DNA from: Pelagomonas calceolata
Lineage: Eukaryota; Sar; Pelagophyceae; Pelagomonadales; Pelagomonadaceae
DNA length: 64,000 bases
Assembly: GCA_918797485.1 (NCBI GenBank)
Contig: CAKKNE010000003.1
Location: 2,294,001 to 2,358,000 of the forward strand
Reading direction: 5' to 3'
In this document: one piece after another, positions 21,801 to 30,747 of the stretch
Position numbering within the stretch: the first letter of the stretch is position 1
Layout: each line of letters opens with the position of its first letter
Made by a program: the position numbers and the translations under genes
The notes under the pieces: model-generated
Told to the model about the DNA's origin: nothing
Databases searched by the model: none
The model's input: the letters and a program-made list of their open reading frames with translations, nothing else

Positions 21801-24034
21801 ATGATGAATCTTCTTGTGTGCAACCTCTCGTGTTCGTCTTGGCTCCTGGGAGTGATCCGATGGGTTCGGTCCTCGAAGCGGCCGAAGCGATTGGGAGGGA
21901 GGTCGGTCCGATTTCTCTCGGACAGGGCCAAGGACCGGTAGCGGAAGCTTTGATAGAAAAATCGCGCAAGGAAGGCTCCTGGGTCGTTCTGCAGAACTGC
22001 CACTTGGCGGAGTCGTTCATGACCCGCTTCGAGGAGATCTGCGATAAATTGGCCGAACCGCGGCCGCACGAGAACTTCCGGTTGTGGTGCACGACGTGCC
22101 CGTCGCCCATCTTCCCGACGGCGGTCCTCCAGAACGGCATCAAGATGGCCATCGAACCGCCGAAGGGTTTGCGGGCGAACTTGGTTGGTTCCTATTCCGC
22201 GGCGCCGATCGCGAACCCGGGATACTTGGAGAGCAATTCTAAACCCGAAAAGTTCCGGAAACTCTGCTATTCGCTGTGTATCTTCCACGCTTTGTTGCAG
22301 GAACGACGGTTGTACGGCCCCCTGGGCTGGAACATCCCCTACGGCTTCAACGAGTCGGACATGCTCATCTCGCTGCAGCAGTTGTTCGCGTTCCTGGAGG
22401 AGAACGAGGAGACACCGTTTAAAGCTTTGAAATACTGCATTGGGGAGTGCAACTACGGCGGGCGCGTGACCGACGGGAAGGACCGGATCACGCTCAACAG
22501 CATCATGGAGCGGTTTTTCAACGAAGACGTGCTCGAGACGGGCTACAAGATGTCTGATAGTGGAACGTATTCCATCCCCGCCGCCGAAACGCGGGAACAA
22601 TTCCTGGAGGTCATCGAGGGCCTGCCTTTAGTGGCCCCCCCGGAAATCTTCGGCTTCCACGAGAACGCGAACATCACCAAGGACACGAAGGAGACGAACG
22701 CCATGTTCGCGACCTGTTTGCTCTGTGAAGGTGGGGGTGGTGGCGGTGGCTCCGGTGATAAAGACGCTACTATAGCGACTACAGCAGGGGACATCAAAGA
22801 GAAGCTCCCCGCGGCGTACGACATGGAGCAAGCAGCTATATCTTACCCAGTACTGTGGGAGCAAAGCATGAACACGGTGCTCTGCCAAGAATTAGCGCGA
22901 TTCAACAACCTGACGAACGCGATGAAGAAGTCGCTGATTGACGTCGAAAAAGCCGTGAGGGGTATTGTAGTGATGTCCGGGCCGCTCGAAGCTTTGGGCG
23001 ACTCCTTGGTCTACGGCGCCATCCCGGCCATGTGGAAGGCCAAGTCCTATCCTTCCTTTAAACCTTTAGCCGGCTACGTGACCGATTTACTCGAGAGATT
23101 GAATTTCTTGAATGAATGGTTGTGCGAGAAGCCGCCTTCCACCTACTGGATCTCGGCCTTCTTCTTCCAGCACGCCTTCATGACGGCCTCGAAGCAGAAC
23201 TATTCTAGAGCCGAAACGATTCCCATCGACGCGATTGGTCTGCAGTTCGAGATGCTTCCCAGCAGTTCGTACGCGAAGCCGCCGGCATTGGGCGTCTACG
23301 TCTACGGCTTCTTCTTCGAGGGCGCGCGCTGGGACAAGAAGCAGAAACGCATCCTGGAGAGCGAGCCGAAAGTCCTGTTTACGACGGCGCCGCTCATGTG
23401 GTTCCAGCCCAAAAGAACGGTGCAGATCCGGCATCCTCCCTCATATCTATGCCCGGTCTACAAGACGGGCGATAGAAGAGGGATTTTGGCGACCACCGGA
23501 CACAGCACAAATTTTATATTGGACATAAACGTGCCGAGCCGTGCGGAAATCAACGTTACGGCGCCTTCACGCCGTCGTCATGATATCGGAGAGGCTCGTT
23601 TCCTAGAATCATGGCGGTGGGTGGTCTTTTTTTCGAATTTGAGTTGTTTTCGGGCGCGTCGGGGCCCGGACCATGAGAGTACTGGTGAAAGGTCGAGAAT
23701 TCGTGCTGTGCGCCGATGGGGCGCGGCCGGGGGGCTCCCGGCGTCGCGCCGACGGCGTTGGTGTGTCTTGGGACGCCTATCCCGTGCCGTCGGCGGCCGC
23801 CGTCGCGGCGGCCGCCGTCGCCCGGCACGCCGTCGACGCGGCGCCTGCTCGATGGCGTGGCGATGCCGGTTCCTCGCCGCTCGACCGAGCCAGGACGGCC
23901 GCGTCGTCGCCGAGAAATGACTTTGTGAAGAGCAGGCGACTCACCGGTTGATTTCCACACAGGTGCCGAGCGACGTTCCCCCAGAACATTGGGTCCAACG
24001 GGGCGTCGCGATGCTGTCGCAGCTGGATGACTAA
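9881..24034 (+). CDS. axonemal dynein heavy chain, inner-arm single-headed type, five exons
   Basis: Exons 9881-12928, 12979-13412, 13513-13925, 14058-23530 and 23963-24034 join in frame to 4479 residues, the usual size for DNAH1/3/7-class chains. The ATG at 9881 has a good context (GACCATGG). Walker A loops: AAA1 GPAGTGKTETTK (about 1754), AAA2 GAPFSGKTS (about 2036), AAA3 GPTGTGKSVS (about 2437), AAA4 GVGGSGRQS (about 2802, Arg for Lys as is normal). The coiled-coil stalk and microtubule-binding tip span roughly 3040-3350. A Gly8 run lies in the C-terminal region. The last exon gives HWVQRGVAMLSQLDD, the conserved dynein C-terminus, which proves the last intron (introner B). Introns 1-3 (50, 100 and 132 nt) restore frame and conserved text such as FGPLDKLWTCAKEW and TCVAASKEAALEKAL. 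The protein is the motor of flagellar inner arms. Confidence 0.92.
13413..13512 (+). other. dynein intron 2, possible decayed introner
   Basis: A 100-nt intron starting GTGCGGATC and ending CACACAG. It shares CCTTCACGCCGTCG near its 5' end with introner B, and both its start and its end resemble introner tips, but no target duplication is left. It may be an older insertion; chance similarity is possible. Confidence 0.4.
23539..23962 (+). mobile_element. introner B (longest copy, in dynein)
   Basis: 424 bp with ends CCGTGCGGAAATCAAC and GTTGATTTCCACACAG. It is flanked by a perfect 8-bp duplication GTGCCGAG at 23531-23538 and 23963-23970. The left duplication gives the GT donor and the element's last two bases the AG, so the intron is 23531-23962. 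The acceptor-side 115 bp match introner A. The middle carries unique sequence and a GC-rich block with repeated GGCGGCCGCCGTCG units around 23794-23820. Nothing coding is evident in it. Confidence 0.92.
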
Positions 24035-24089
24035 GGAGAGGGAAATGTAGGTTCTAGTCTTCGTTGCGTTCAAGTTCGTCGATTACTCG

Positions 24090-24958
24090 CTAGGGCGCCG
24101 CGGATCGGGCGCGGAGGGCGTCTCGCGCTTCTCGCAATCCTTCCTCTATCGCTACCATGAACGGATGGGCGCCACCGAGCAGGCGCCGCGTAATCCGTTC
24201 CGCGTCCTCGAGCGTCGTCACTGCCTCGCGGAGATGGTCAAGCGTGGCACACTCGTTTTCGTAGAGCGCCCGCGCGAAAAGGCACCTCATCTTGATCGTG
24301 GCGCACGCCGCCGCTCCCAGTAGCGACAGGCAGACCTGGTGGTAGTCCGGAAGGTGGGCGTACCTGTGTGGAAATTAATCAGTATGGCGTGGCAGACGAC
24401 GCGATGATTTAGCACGAACGCGCCGTAAAATTTTGATTTCCACACGGGCGCGTACTTGTTATCCATAGGCACGACGATGATATACGCCAACGCGTGATGC
24501 ATGACGATGAACGGAAATAGACCCCGCGGGCAACGCGCCCAGCCCCAGCGGTCTGATACGTCGCCGTGGAACGTCGCCACATAGACTTGTATTTGGCTAA
24601 ATAAGTCCCAACCTAGGTCTAGCAGGGAACCGAACAAAAACATGTCCTGATACGTCTCGCTCGCGCCCCATCCGTAGATCACGACCGGTAGCATGAGCGA
24701 GCCGCAGGTGGCGTGGAACATGAACGCGAGGATGCCTCCAGCCCACGCCCTCAGGCAGTGCTCGTCGTCGCACCAGTCTTTCGGCGTTCCCATGCCTATA
24801 GAGACGTGGCGCTGCAGTTCTAGGCAACGGGGCATCCACTTCTGTCGGAGGCCCCAACGCTCGACGAGGGGCTGGACGACGATAGTAAATAGCCCGGAGA
24901 CGACCGCCAGGGCGGCGGCCCAGGCCCAGAGCGTGGAGGTGTCGCGTTCGATTATCAT
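24090..24958 (-). CDS. multi-pass membrane protein fused to a TPR-type tail, two exons
   Basis: Exon 1 is 24958-24456, the intron is 24455-24364 (introner C) and exon 2 is 24363-24090; the product has 258 residues. The first 200 residues have about five hydrophobic segments (LWAWAAALAVVSGLFTIVV, LAFMFHATCGSLMLPVVIYG and others) and MHHALAYIIVVPMDNKYA, which looks like a TLC-type or related membrane family. After splicing the text continues as HLPDYHQVCLSLLGAAACA and then changes to TIKMRCLFARALYE with LREAVTTLEDAERITRRLLG. That is the end of a kinesin-light-chain-like TPR protein of a kind I associate with this lineage. The switch from membrane to TPR text suggests a chimera. Function unknown. 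Converges with dynein, 55 bp apart. Confidence 0.65.
24364..24447 (-). mobile_element. introner C
   Basis: 84 bp, the smallest copy, with ends CTGTGTGGAAATTAATC and, inverted, CCGTGTGGAAATCAAAA. The flanking 8-mers GGGCGTAC (24356-24363) and GCGCGTAC (24448-24455) differ at one base. On the coding strand the duplication begins GTACGCGC and gives the GT donor; the element end CACACAG gives the acceptor. Its interior (ACGGCGCGTTCGTGCT) matches introner A and, more loosely, D. Confidence 0.9.
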
Positions 24959-25319
24959 CCCTCCTATCAGCGAGTACTTGCGCCGGAAAAGTTAAGCGGG
25001 CACGCTAAGCACGCACGCTGGATTTGGCTAGCCAATTTGTCACAGAGATGGTTTTGTTGGGTTCCCAAGCTGTCGGCGAGCTATCGGTCGTCTTGTCGTG
25101 TCGGGCCGTTTGTCGCGGGCGTAATGCGATGGATGCTCGCCCACCCAGTGCGCGCTATCGGCTTATACAGCCCTGGCAAGCATGCCGAGGGCTAGCGGTC
25201 TGTAAGACACTAGGATTGCAGATCTGGGTGCGAGAAAGTGGCCTTTGCTGAGCCGCTGCCGCACCAAACCTGCCCAGAAGTGGAATTCGTCGAGCAGTTT
25301 ACCCGGGCGTACCGCTGCG
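24959..25319. other. divergent promoter region, membrane protein / MYND-RING
   Basis: 361 bp containing palindromic element copy 3 at 25192-25214. No coding frame of note was seen. Confidence 0.4.
25192..25214. promoter_or_regulatory. palindromic element copy 3 (candidate promoter motif)
   Basis: GCTAGCGGTCTGTAAG then ACACTAG, identical over its 23 bases to copy 2. It lies between divergent genes starting at 24958 and 25320, 105 bp before the latter. Confidence 0.5.
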
Positions 25320-27026
25320 ATGGCCACTTTGGACGCCTGTGCCTCGTGCGGCCGAAGCGCCGAAGGCCTCAAGAGATGCAGCCGGTGTCAGCGCGTCGCG
25401 TACTGCGACACGAATTGCCAGGCCGCCCATTTTCCCGAACACAAGCTGGTGTGCGCGCGGCTGAGAAAATCCGGGCCGACGGACGTGAACGAGCAATGTC
25501 CCATTTGCCTGTATCCCGTCCGCGACGCCGAAGAGTTGCCCTGCTCGCATCGGCTGTGCCGCGGCTGCCACGGGTACATGCTGAACGTCCCGGACAGCGC
25601 GAACGCGTGTCCGCTCTGCCAGGGGCCCCTGGGTCCCGAAAAAATCGAGAACATGAAGAATTCGTACGTGCTCATCGCGCGGGCGACGCGGGCGCTGCAG
25701 GAGAAGGACAGCGCGCAGGCGCGAAAGCTGATCGCGAAGGCCACGGCCCAGGCGCGGCGGGCGCTGAAGCGGGCCCCGGCGGACATCGACGCCCACCAGT
25801 TGCTGGACGTGGCCCTCAAGCTGGCCGGCGACTCCAACGGGCGGCTCGAGGCGTTCCAGAAGCTCCTGGACGCCCGGCCGCGCAAGGAGGGCGACGCCCG
25901 CGCGGCCACCGTCTGGAACAACTACGGAAACGCGCTGTTTGAGATTGCCAAGGCCAAAGGCTCCGACATGGCGGCGTCGGCCCGGGCAGCGGCCGCGTAC
26001 CGGCGGGCCATTGAGATCTTCGAGGATCTCGGACAACACAGCGCCCACCGCGGCCCGCTCGACGCGGCCATCGCCGACCGCGCCGGCTACACGTCTCGCG
26101 GCTTCGACGCCGCGGGCGCCTACGCTTCTCTCGGGTTCAGCTTACGGCCCGTGGACCGCGACGGCTCGTACCGCGCGCTGACCAAGGCCCTGGAACTCGG
26201 CGTCGGCCCGGACCAGCTGGCCGACGTGCACTCTCACCTGGGCAAGCTGTGCTTCGTGAAGCCGATGGACACGAAGTACCAGGCCTGGCCCGAGCACCTC
26301 GAGCTGGCCCCGGGCGACGAGTGCGTCCACCACCTCCGCACGGCCCTCGACTCCGGACTCCCGGACGATCATCGCGCGCACACCTTCTATATTCTCGGTC
26401 TGGCTCTCGCGCAGCGCGGCGAGTTCGCCGACGCGGCGCGAGCGTTCGAGTCGGCGGTCGCCGCGCTGGCCCCGGGAGCCGCCGATAGGCCGGACCACTG
26501 GTGGGCCGAGGCCCTCGCCCGCCTGCTGAGCGGCGACGGCGTCGGCGCCCTCCGCAAGCTGCGCGCGTGCGCGGCGCGGTTCGACTTCCTGAAGGAATGG
26601 GGCCTCCCCGCCCTCGTCGAAGAGGCCAGGGCGCTCATCCTGCGGAACGGCGCGGCGCCGCCGACCAAGGCGCGCGTGCAGTTCCTGATCTGCGACGCCG
26701 TCGGCCCGCTCGATAGGATCCACCTGCCGATCTTCGAGACCGAGATGGTCCAGGACTGTCAACTCAACTCGGAGATCTTCGCGGCGGTTCGCGGGGAGCC
26801 GATGGCGGACTACCTCAGCACGGGCATGTTCCAGCGGACCATGGTTATGGGGAAGCCGGGAGGTTTATTTGCGTTGATGGGCGGCCTCGGTCGCCCGCCG
26901 CCGAGCTCGTCGACGGGGCCGCTGCCGCCGGGCTGGGTCGAAAGGTCCACCGGCTCGGGAGCCAAGTCACGAGCCTACTACGTCTGCCGCGCGAAGGAGA
27001 CGGTGACGTGGGTGCGACCGGACTAG
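25320..27026 (+). CDS. MYND finger - RING finger - TPR - WW protein
   Basis: 568 residues, one exon, ATG at 25320. Residues 7-43 form a MYND zinc finger (CASCGRSAEGLKRCSRC, then YCDTNCQAAHFPEHKLVC), and about 60-100 a RING finger (CPICLYPV, CSHRLCRGCHG, CPLC). A long helical region with TPR-like repeats follows (NNYGNALFEIAKA, AYASLGFSLRPVDRDGSYRA, FYILGLALAQRGEFADAARA). The C-terminus is a WW domain (LPPGWVERSTGSG with YYVCRAKETVTWVRP), whose two Trp are spaced normally. RING suggests E3 ubiquitin ligase activity, and MYND and WW suggest binding of proline-rich partners. Converges with the IQ-motif gene, 57 bp apart. Confidence 0.75.
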   Translation: MATLDACASCGRSAEGLKRCSRCQRVAYCDTNCQAAHFPEHKLVCARLRKSGPTDVNEQCPICLYPVRDAEELPCSHRLCRGCHGYMLNVPDSANACPLCQGPLGPEKIENMKNSYVLIARATRALQEKDSAQARKLIAKATAQARRALKRAPADIDAHQLLDVALKLAGDSNGRLEAFQKLLDARPRKEGDARAATVWNNYGNALFEIAKAKGSDMAASARAAAAYRRAIEIFEDLGQHSAHRGPLDAAIADRAGYTSRGFDAAGAYASLGFSLRPVDRDGSYRALTKALELGVGPDQLADVHSHLGKLCFVKPMDTKYQAWPEHLELAPGDECVHHLRTALDSGLPDDHRAHTFYILGLALAQRGEFADAARAFESAVAALAPGAADRPDHWWAEALARLLSGDGVGALRKLRACAARFDFLKEWGLPALVEEARALILRNGAAPPTKARVQFLICDAVGPLDRIHLPIFETEMVQDCQLNSEIFAAVRGEPMADYLSTGMFQRTMVMGKPGGLFALMGGLGRPPPSSSTGPLPPGWVERSTGSGAKSRAYYVCRAKETVTWVRPD

Positions 27027-27083
27027 GCCGCCCACTTGTTATGTGTAAGAACACTGGCTGATCATTGAATAAACCACAAATTC

Positions 27084-30000
27084 TTAGAGGGCCTCCGCCT
27101 CCTGCGCCTCCAGCCGCTTCCGCGCCGCCTTCTTCCGCTCCCGGAGTACCTTCGCGGACACGGGGTTCGAGCCCAGTCTAGCTTTAAAGGCCGCCTTGGC
27201 CTTCTGCAATTCGATGACCGAGGGCTGCTTCGGGCCCAATCCGCGCGCGGCCCGGGCCTCGTTGTGCCGCCTCTGGTTGTTCTCGTAGTCGCGCAGCATG
27301 AGCGCCCCGTCGTCGAGGCGCCTTCCTAGTCCATGGAGCTTCGAGACGGACGGGCCGCCACCACTTGCTCTTTTAGAAGCATCAACAACCAAGACACGAC
27401 CACCACCTCGCAACTCTTTCGTCGGCGCATAGATCGCATCGACCAGCGCCAACCGATCCAAGAGCACAAATAACACATCCTCGCGGTTGTTCAGCCTCCT
27501 GATCTTCTCGCCTTTTTGTCGGTCGGCGTTGGCCCCATTGATCGCGGCCTCGACGGTCGACGCAGGACAAACCCCAACATACGTCGTCTGCGCCGCGAAG
27601 TCCTGGCCACTAAATTTATAATTCATGCCGCACCGCGTGACCGTCAATACTAAGTCCACGCCGCCGACTCGCCTGCCGCCGACGAACGCGATCTCGACCG
27701 GCGCGCCTAACAATTTACGCTCGGCCTCCTCTTTATCTTGCATTCGTTTCCTAACGCCGCGCGCGTAGGCTTGCAGTAACGCCGCGGCCTTCATCTCTCG
27801 CTTCCGGAGAGCTCTAAACTGCCGCCCGCGCACGCAAGCCTGGAACTTCGAGATCCCCAGATCTCTTTGGAGTTGCGCTAGCAACCGCTGGGCCCGTCTG
27901 ATAGCAACACCTGCCCTTTGTCGATCCTTCTCGCGCAGCCGGAAGATGTTCCGTTTGAACATACTAGCGGCATCAAAACCTCGATACGCTCTTTGCACGA
28001 GAATGGCGCAGAACGTCTCCATGGCCAGATGTACGGCGGCCGCTCGTGCTCTTGCTACTTCAGGCACTTGCAAGGACGGCGGCACCCCATCACGAGGACC
28101 GCCCCGGCCGTCGCCGCCCACTAACACCAACCTGTCCCACACAACTTCCGCTAGTCTACCGTCTCGCAACGCCGCCGCCTGCTCGGACTTCGGGAAATGT
28201 AATTTTGCGAGTTCTTCGAGGTCGTGGAGCAGGAGGACGTGGTCCCGCGCCGTCACCGGTGACCCGCGCGTCGTCGCGGCGGACCTTTCAGCCGTACACA
28301 CGAAGGCGTCGCCACAGGCAAAGACGCGGACGTGCCAGCTCCCCGACGCCGTGTCCGGTCGCTGCGTCCGCGTCTGGGGCCTCGACGACGGAGGCTTCGC
28401 CGCCTCGGCGTCGTCAAAATCAGCTATGCCACAAGCAGCTTCCACGTCGCGCACGCACCTCACGTCGCGCATGCGTTCGATGACGGGATCCCTAACTCGC
28501 GTGAAGAGGGCGTCGTGGGCCTCGGCACAACCCATGGCATTCGCAAATGCACTTAAGTCGCCGCCGCCCTCCGACTCCGCCAGGCGCCGCGCCAGGTCGA
28601 GGTGATACACCGCTCTTTGCGTATCTCGGGCGCGTTTGACCCGCGCTTGTCCATCCGCACAGGCGGGCTCGAGGTGCGGGTCGCCTCTGCTGGAAGCGAG
28701 CGCCGCGCCGCAGAAGGCCCGGGCGTTCGGTGCTCGATACCCCTCGGACCACATGACGACGGCGTTTCTTAAATAAGCTCTCTCAAAATAGACGCCCGCG
28801 TGGCGCGACTCGTCCATGCTTCGCGCCGTCTTGATGAGATCTAGAGCTTCATCAAGCCAGTCGGCCAGCACGAGCTTGTACTTCGTCGCGCAGGCCCAGC
28901 CGAGCTGGCGGCACGCTGCTCTTGTAGCCATCACGGCTGATGACGGCGAGGCCGCCTCCAACACTGATAATGCGGAGTCGCAGTTGCCATCACCTAACGC
29001 TAATGCATGAGCCGCGTGCAGCAATGGATCGATGGCGGCAGCTCTAGCTAACACGCCGGGCGGGGTCTTCTCTCTCTCCGTTTGTTCCAGTTCCGCCGCG
29101 GCCTTGCGCGCCTTATACGCCGCGAGCGGGTCCTTCGACTCATCGATAGGCGCCTCCGCCTTCCTCTCCTCGGGCTTCTCGTACTCGTCTCCACCTATTA
29201 ATGAAGCGACCTCCCACTCAAAGGGCACCAAGGCGCAGGCTTTGTATGCGACGACTTTTCCGACCGGATCTGCAACATCTTCCCAGGGTCCTGGTACAGC
29301 GTCCTCGGGCGGCAGCTCGAGCTTGTTGCGCTCCTTTTGAGCTCTCGCTAATCGAGCCGCCGCGCTCAACGCATCTAATCTCGCAGCGGCCACGGCGCTC
29401 GCCACGGCGAACCTAGCTGCCCGTCTCTTACCAAGCGCCATGCGCCAGCAGCGCTGCATGCGGCCCCGCATCCTCGCTCTCCTCAATCTCCTCGCTTCAG
29501 CGAGCATCTTGCGCACCATCTTGTCGCGGAACGCGCGCTGGACGCGCCAGGCCGCCGTCTCGAAGACCGCCGCGCGCATCGCTCTCGCGAGGCGTCGCGC
29601 GGCGCCGCCCCGACACACCGCGGCCATCAGCGTCGCTGCTTTGTAGACGTAGGCCTCGGCTCGTCGTACCGCCTTCCTTCTCCCGAGGACGCCGCGCCAC
29701 CTTTTTTGCCCCTTGCGCGCCCAGTGGTGCGCGAGCGTCGACATGTGAATTGAGGGAGGGTTCGACGACGCCGCCACGAGGGCCAGGCGCGTGTACGTCG
29801 CGCCACCAGGTAAGTCGACGCACCACAATCGCGCGCGGCACTGGAGCCCGCGCTCGACGCGCTGGACTTTTGTCGCGGCCATGGCCATTTCACCTAAAAA
29901 GATGCGCGGCGGGCGCGCTTCGACGTCATCGGCGATCATCTGGAACGCCGTGCGCCCGTCCTCTCCCTGTATCGAGGCCGCCGCCCACGACGGCGACAGC

Positions 30001-30275
30001 GGCGGCAGCCATTGCAGTTCCAGATTCTTGCCCCTGGCCGGGCGCCGGCGCCGGCTCCGCGGCCAGGGCGGGAGCGGGCCGCCCGCAGCGTAGGGAGACG
30101 TTGTGGTAGCCCCCGGACGATAGGGCGACGACGCGCCCCCGGCGCCCGGATCCGGCGGACCGTAGGGCGACTGCATCACCTTGCTTGTCGCATCGCGTTT
30201 GCTTCCCCGCGCGGGGCTGCCTCCGTAGGGCGACGCCGCCGCCGCGCCGGCGCCCGGACCGTGGGGTGACTGCAT
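27084..30275 (-). CDS. large IQ-motif (calmodulin-binding) protein
   Basis: About 1063 residues from the first in-frame ATG at 30275. The frame is open further (to about 30356) and the preceding text DDATQSEVMQSP repeats a downstream unit (RDATSKVMQSP), so the true start may lie upstream in another exon. The N-terminus has Pro/Gly/Ser-Tyr repeats (VMQSPYGP, SPYRPG, SPYAAG). Several IQ-like helices occur: AATKVQRVERGLQCRARL, ILVQRAYRGF, FQACVRGRQFRALRKR and AALLQAYARGVRKR. IQ motifs bind calmodulin or EF-hand light chains. The centre is a long Ala/Arg/Glu-rich helical region. Large IQ proteins are often cytoskeletal or ciliary, but that is inference here. Confidence 0.65.
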   Translation of the reverse strand: MQSPHGPGAGAAAASPYGGSPARGSKRDATSKVMQSPYGPPDPGAGGASSPYRPGATTTSPYAAGGPLPPWPRSRRRRPARGKNLELQWLPPLSPSWAAASIQGEDGRTAFQMIADDVEARPPRIFLGEMAMAATKVQRVERGLQCRARLWCVDLPGGATYTRLALVAASSNPPSIHMSTLAHHWARKGQKRWRGVLGRRKAVRRAEAYVYKAATLMAAVCRGGAARRLARAMRAAVFETAAWRVQRAFRDKMVRKMLAEARRLRRARMRGRMQRCWRMALGKRRAARFAVASAVAAARLDALSAAARLARAQKERNKLELPPEDAVPGPWEDVADPVGKVVAYKACALVPFEWEVASLIGGDEYEKPEERKAEAPIDESKDPLAAYKARKAAAELEQTEREKTPPGVLARAAAIDPLLHAAHALALGDGNCDSALSVLEAASPSSAVMATRAACRQLGWACATKYKLVLADWLDEALDLIKTARSMDESRHAGVYFERAYLRNAVVMWSEGYRAPNARAFCGAALASSRGDPHLEPACADGQARVKRARDTQRAVYHLDLARRLAESEGGGDLSAFANAMGCAEAHDALFTRVRDPVIERMRDVRCVRDVEAACGIADFDDAEAAKPPSSRPQTRTQRPDTASGSWHVRVFACGDAFVCTAERSAATTRGSPVTARDHVLLLHDLEELAKLHFPKSEQAAALRDGRLAEVVWDRLVLVGGDGRGGPRDGVPPSLQVPEVARARAAAVHLAMETFCAILVQRAYRGFDAASMFKRNIFRLREKDRQRAGVAIRRAQRLLAQLQRDLGISKFQACVRGRQFRALRKREMKAAALLQAYARGVRKRMQDKEEAERKLLGAPVEIAFVGGRRVGGVDLVLTVTRCGMNYKFSGQDFAAQTTYVGVCPASTVEAAINGANADRQKGEKIRRLNNREDVLFVLLDRLALVDAIYAPTKELRGGGRVLVVDASKRASGGGPSVSKLHGLGRRLDDGALMLRDYENNQRRHNEARAARGLGPKQPSVIELQKAKAAFKARLGSNPVSAKVLRERKKAARKRLEAQEAEAL

Positions 30276-30747
30276 TACCTCACTTTGCGTCGCATCATCT
30301 ACCTCCCCTCCTCCGGGGCTGCCCCGGGAGCTGGAAACCAGCGTTGCGGGGTGCACAACGACGCGTTGTCGCGCGTCCCCTCGGTGTGGGTGTCCTGCTT
30401 TGGCAGATTGGGGCAGCGCTAAGCTAGCTAGTGTCTTACTCCGCTAGCTGCGGTTCCTAAAAAGCGCGGGAGCCCTGGAAGCCGCGCCCCGCCCGGGCCG
30501 GGCGGTACCCCCTCAAACTGCTGACTCCTCGCCGATCCCGCTCATCAAAACTAACGCTCAACTGCATCGCGAGCGCGCCGGGTTTCTACGAGATATACGA
30601 TGTCAAGCTTACTGAGTTCTTCAGCTGGGTTCTTCAACGGAGCGTCTTCAACGGAGCGGCGTGCAGCGATCTTTTTGCGGGTGCGAACGAAAAAACACGT
30701 ACGGGACGGACAGGTGTCAATCAACCGTGTGGCGCGCGTGGGCGGAT
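30276..30747. other. upstream region of the IQ gene and 3' flank of alpha-tubulin
   Basis: 472 bp. It holds a GGGGCTGCCCC motif near 30317, palindromic element copy 4, and a short direct repeat (GGAGCGTCTTCAAC-type) near 30637-30655. Nothing coding was seen apart from the possible IQ N-terminus to 30356. Confidence 0.4.
30427..30448. promoter_or_regulatory. palindromic element copy 4 (candidate promoter motif)
   Basis: GCTAGTGTCTTACTCCGCTAGC, the same orientation and nearly the same sequence as copy 1 (one base different). It lies about 150 bp upstream of the IQ gene start. It is the only copy not between a divergent pair, since the neighbour on the other side is the 3' end of tubulin. Confidence 0.45.

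Noticed and set aside
22731-22754. Poly-Gly run in dynein as a frameshift or assembly artefact
   Set aside because: Gly-rich linkers are known at this place in dynein heavy chains and the frame is intact on both sides.
23790-23825. GGCGGCCGCCGTCG repeats as a possible CRISPR or satellite array
   Set aside because: Only two short adjoining units within an introner, without spacers.
23673-23951. Short open frames inside introner B
   Set aside because: The element is removed as an intron; no transposase-like or other protein motif is present in these frames.
27160-27185. GGGGTTCGAGCCC block in the IQ gene, tRNA-like
   Set aside because: It lies in a solid coding frame and has no other tRNA arms.
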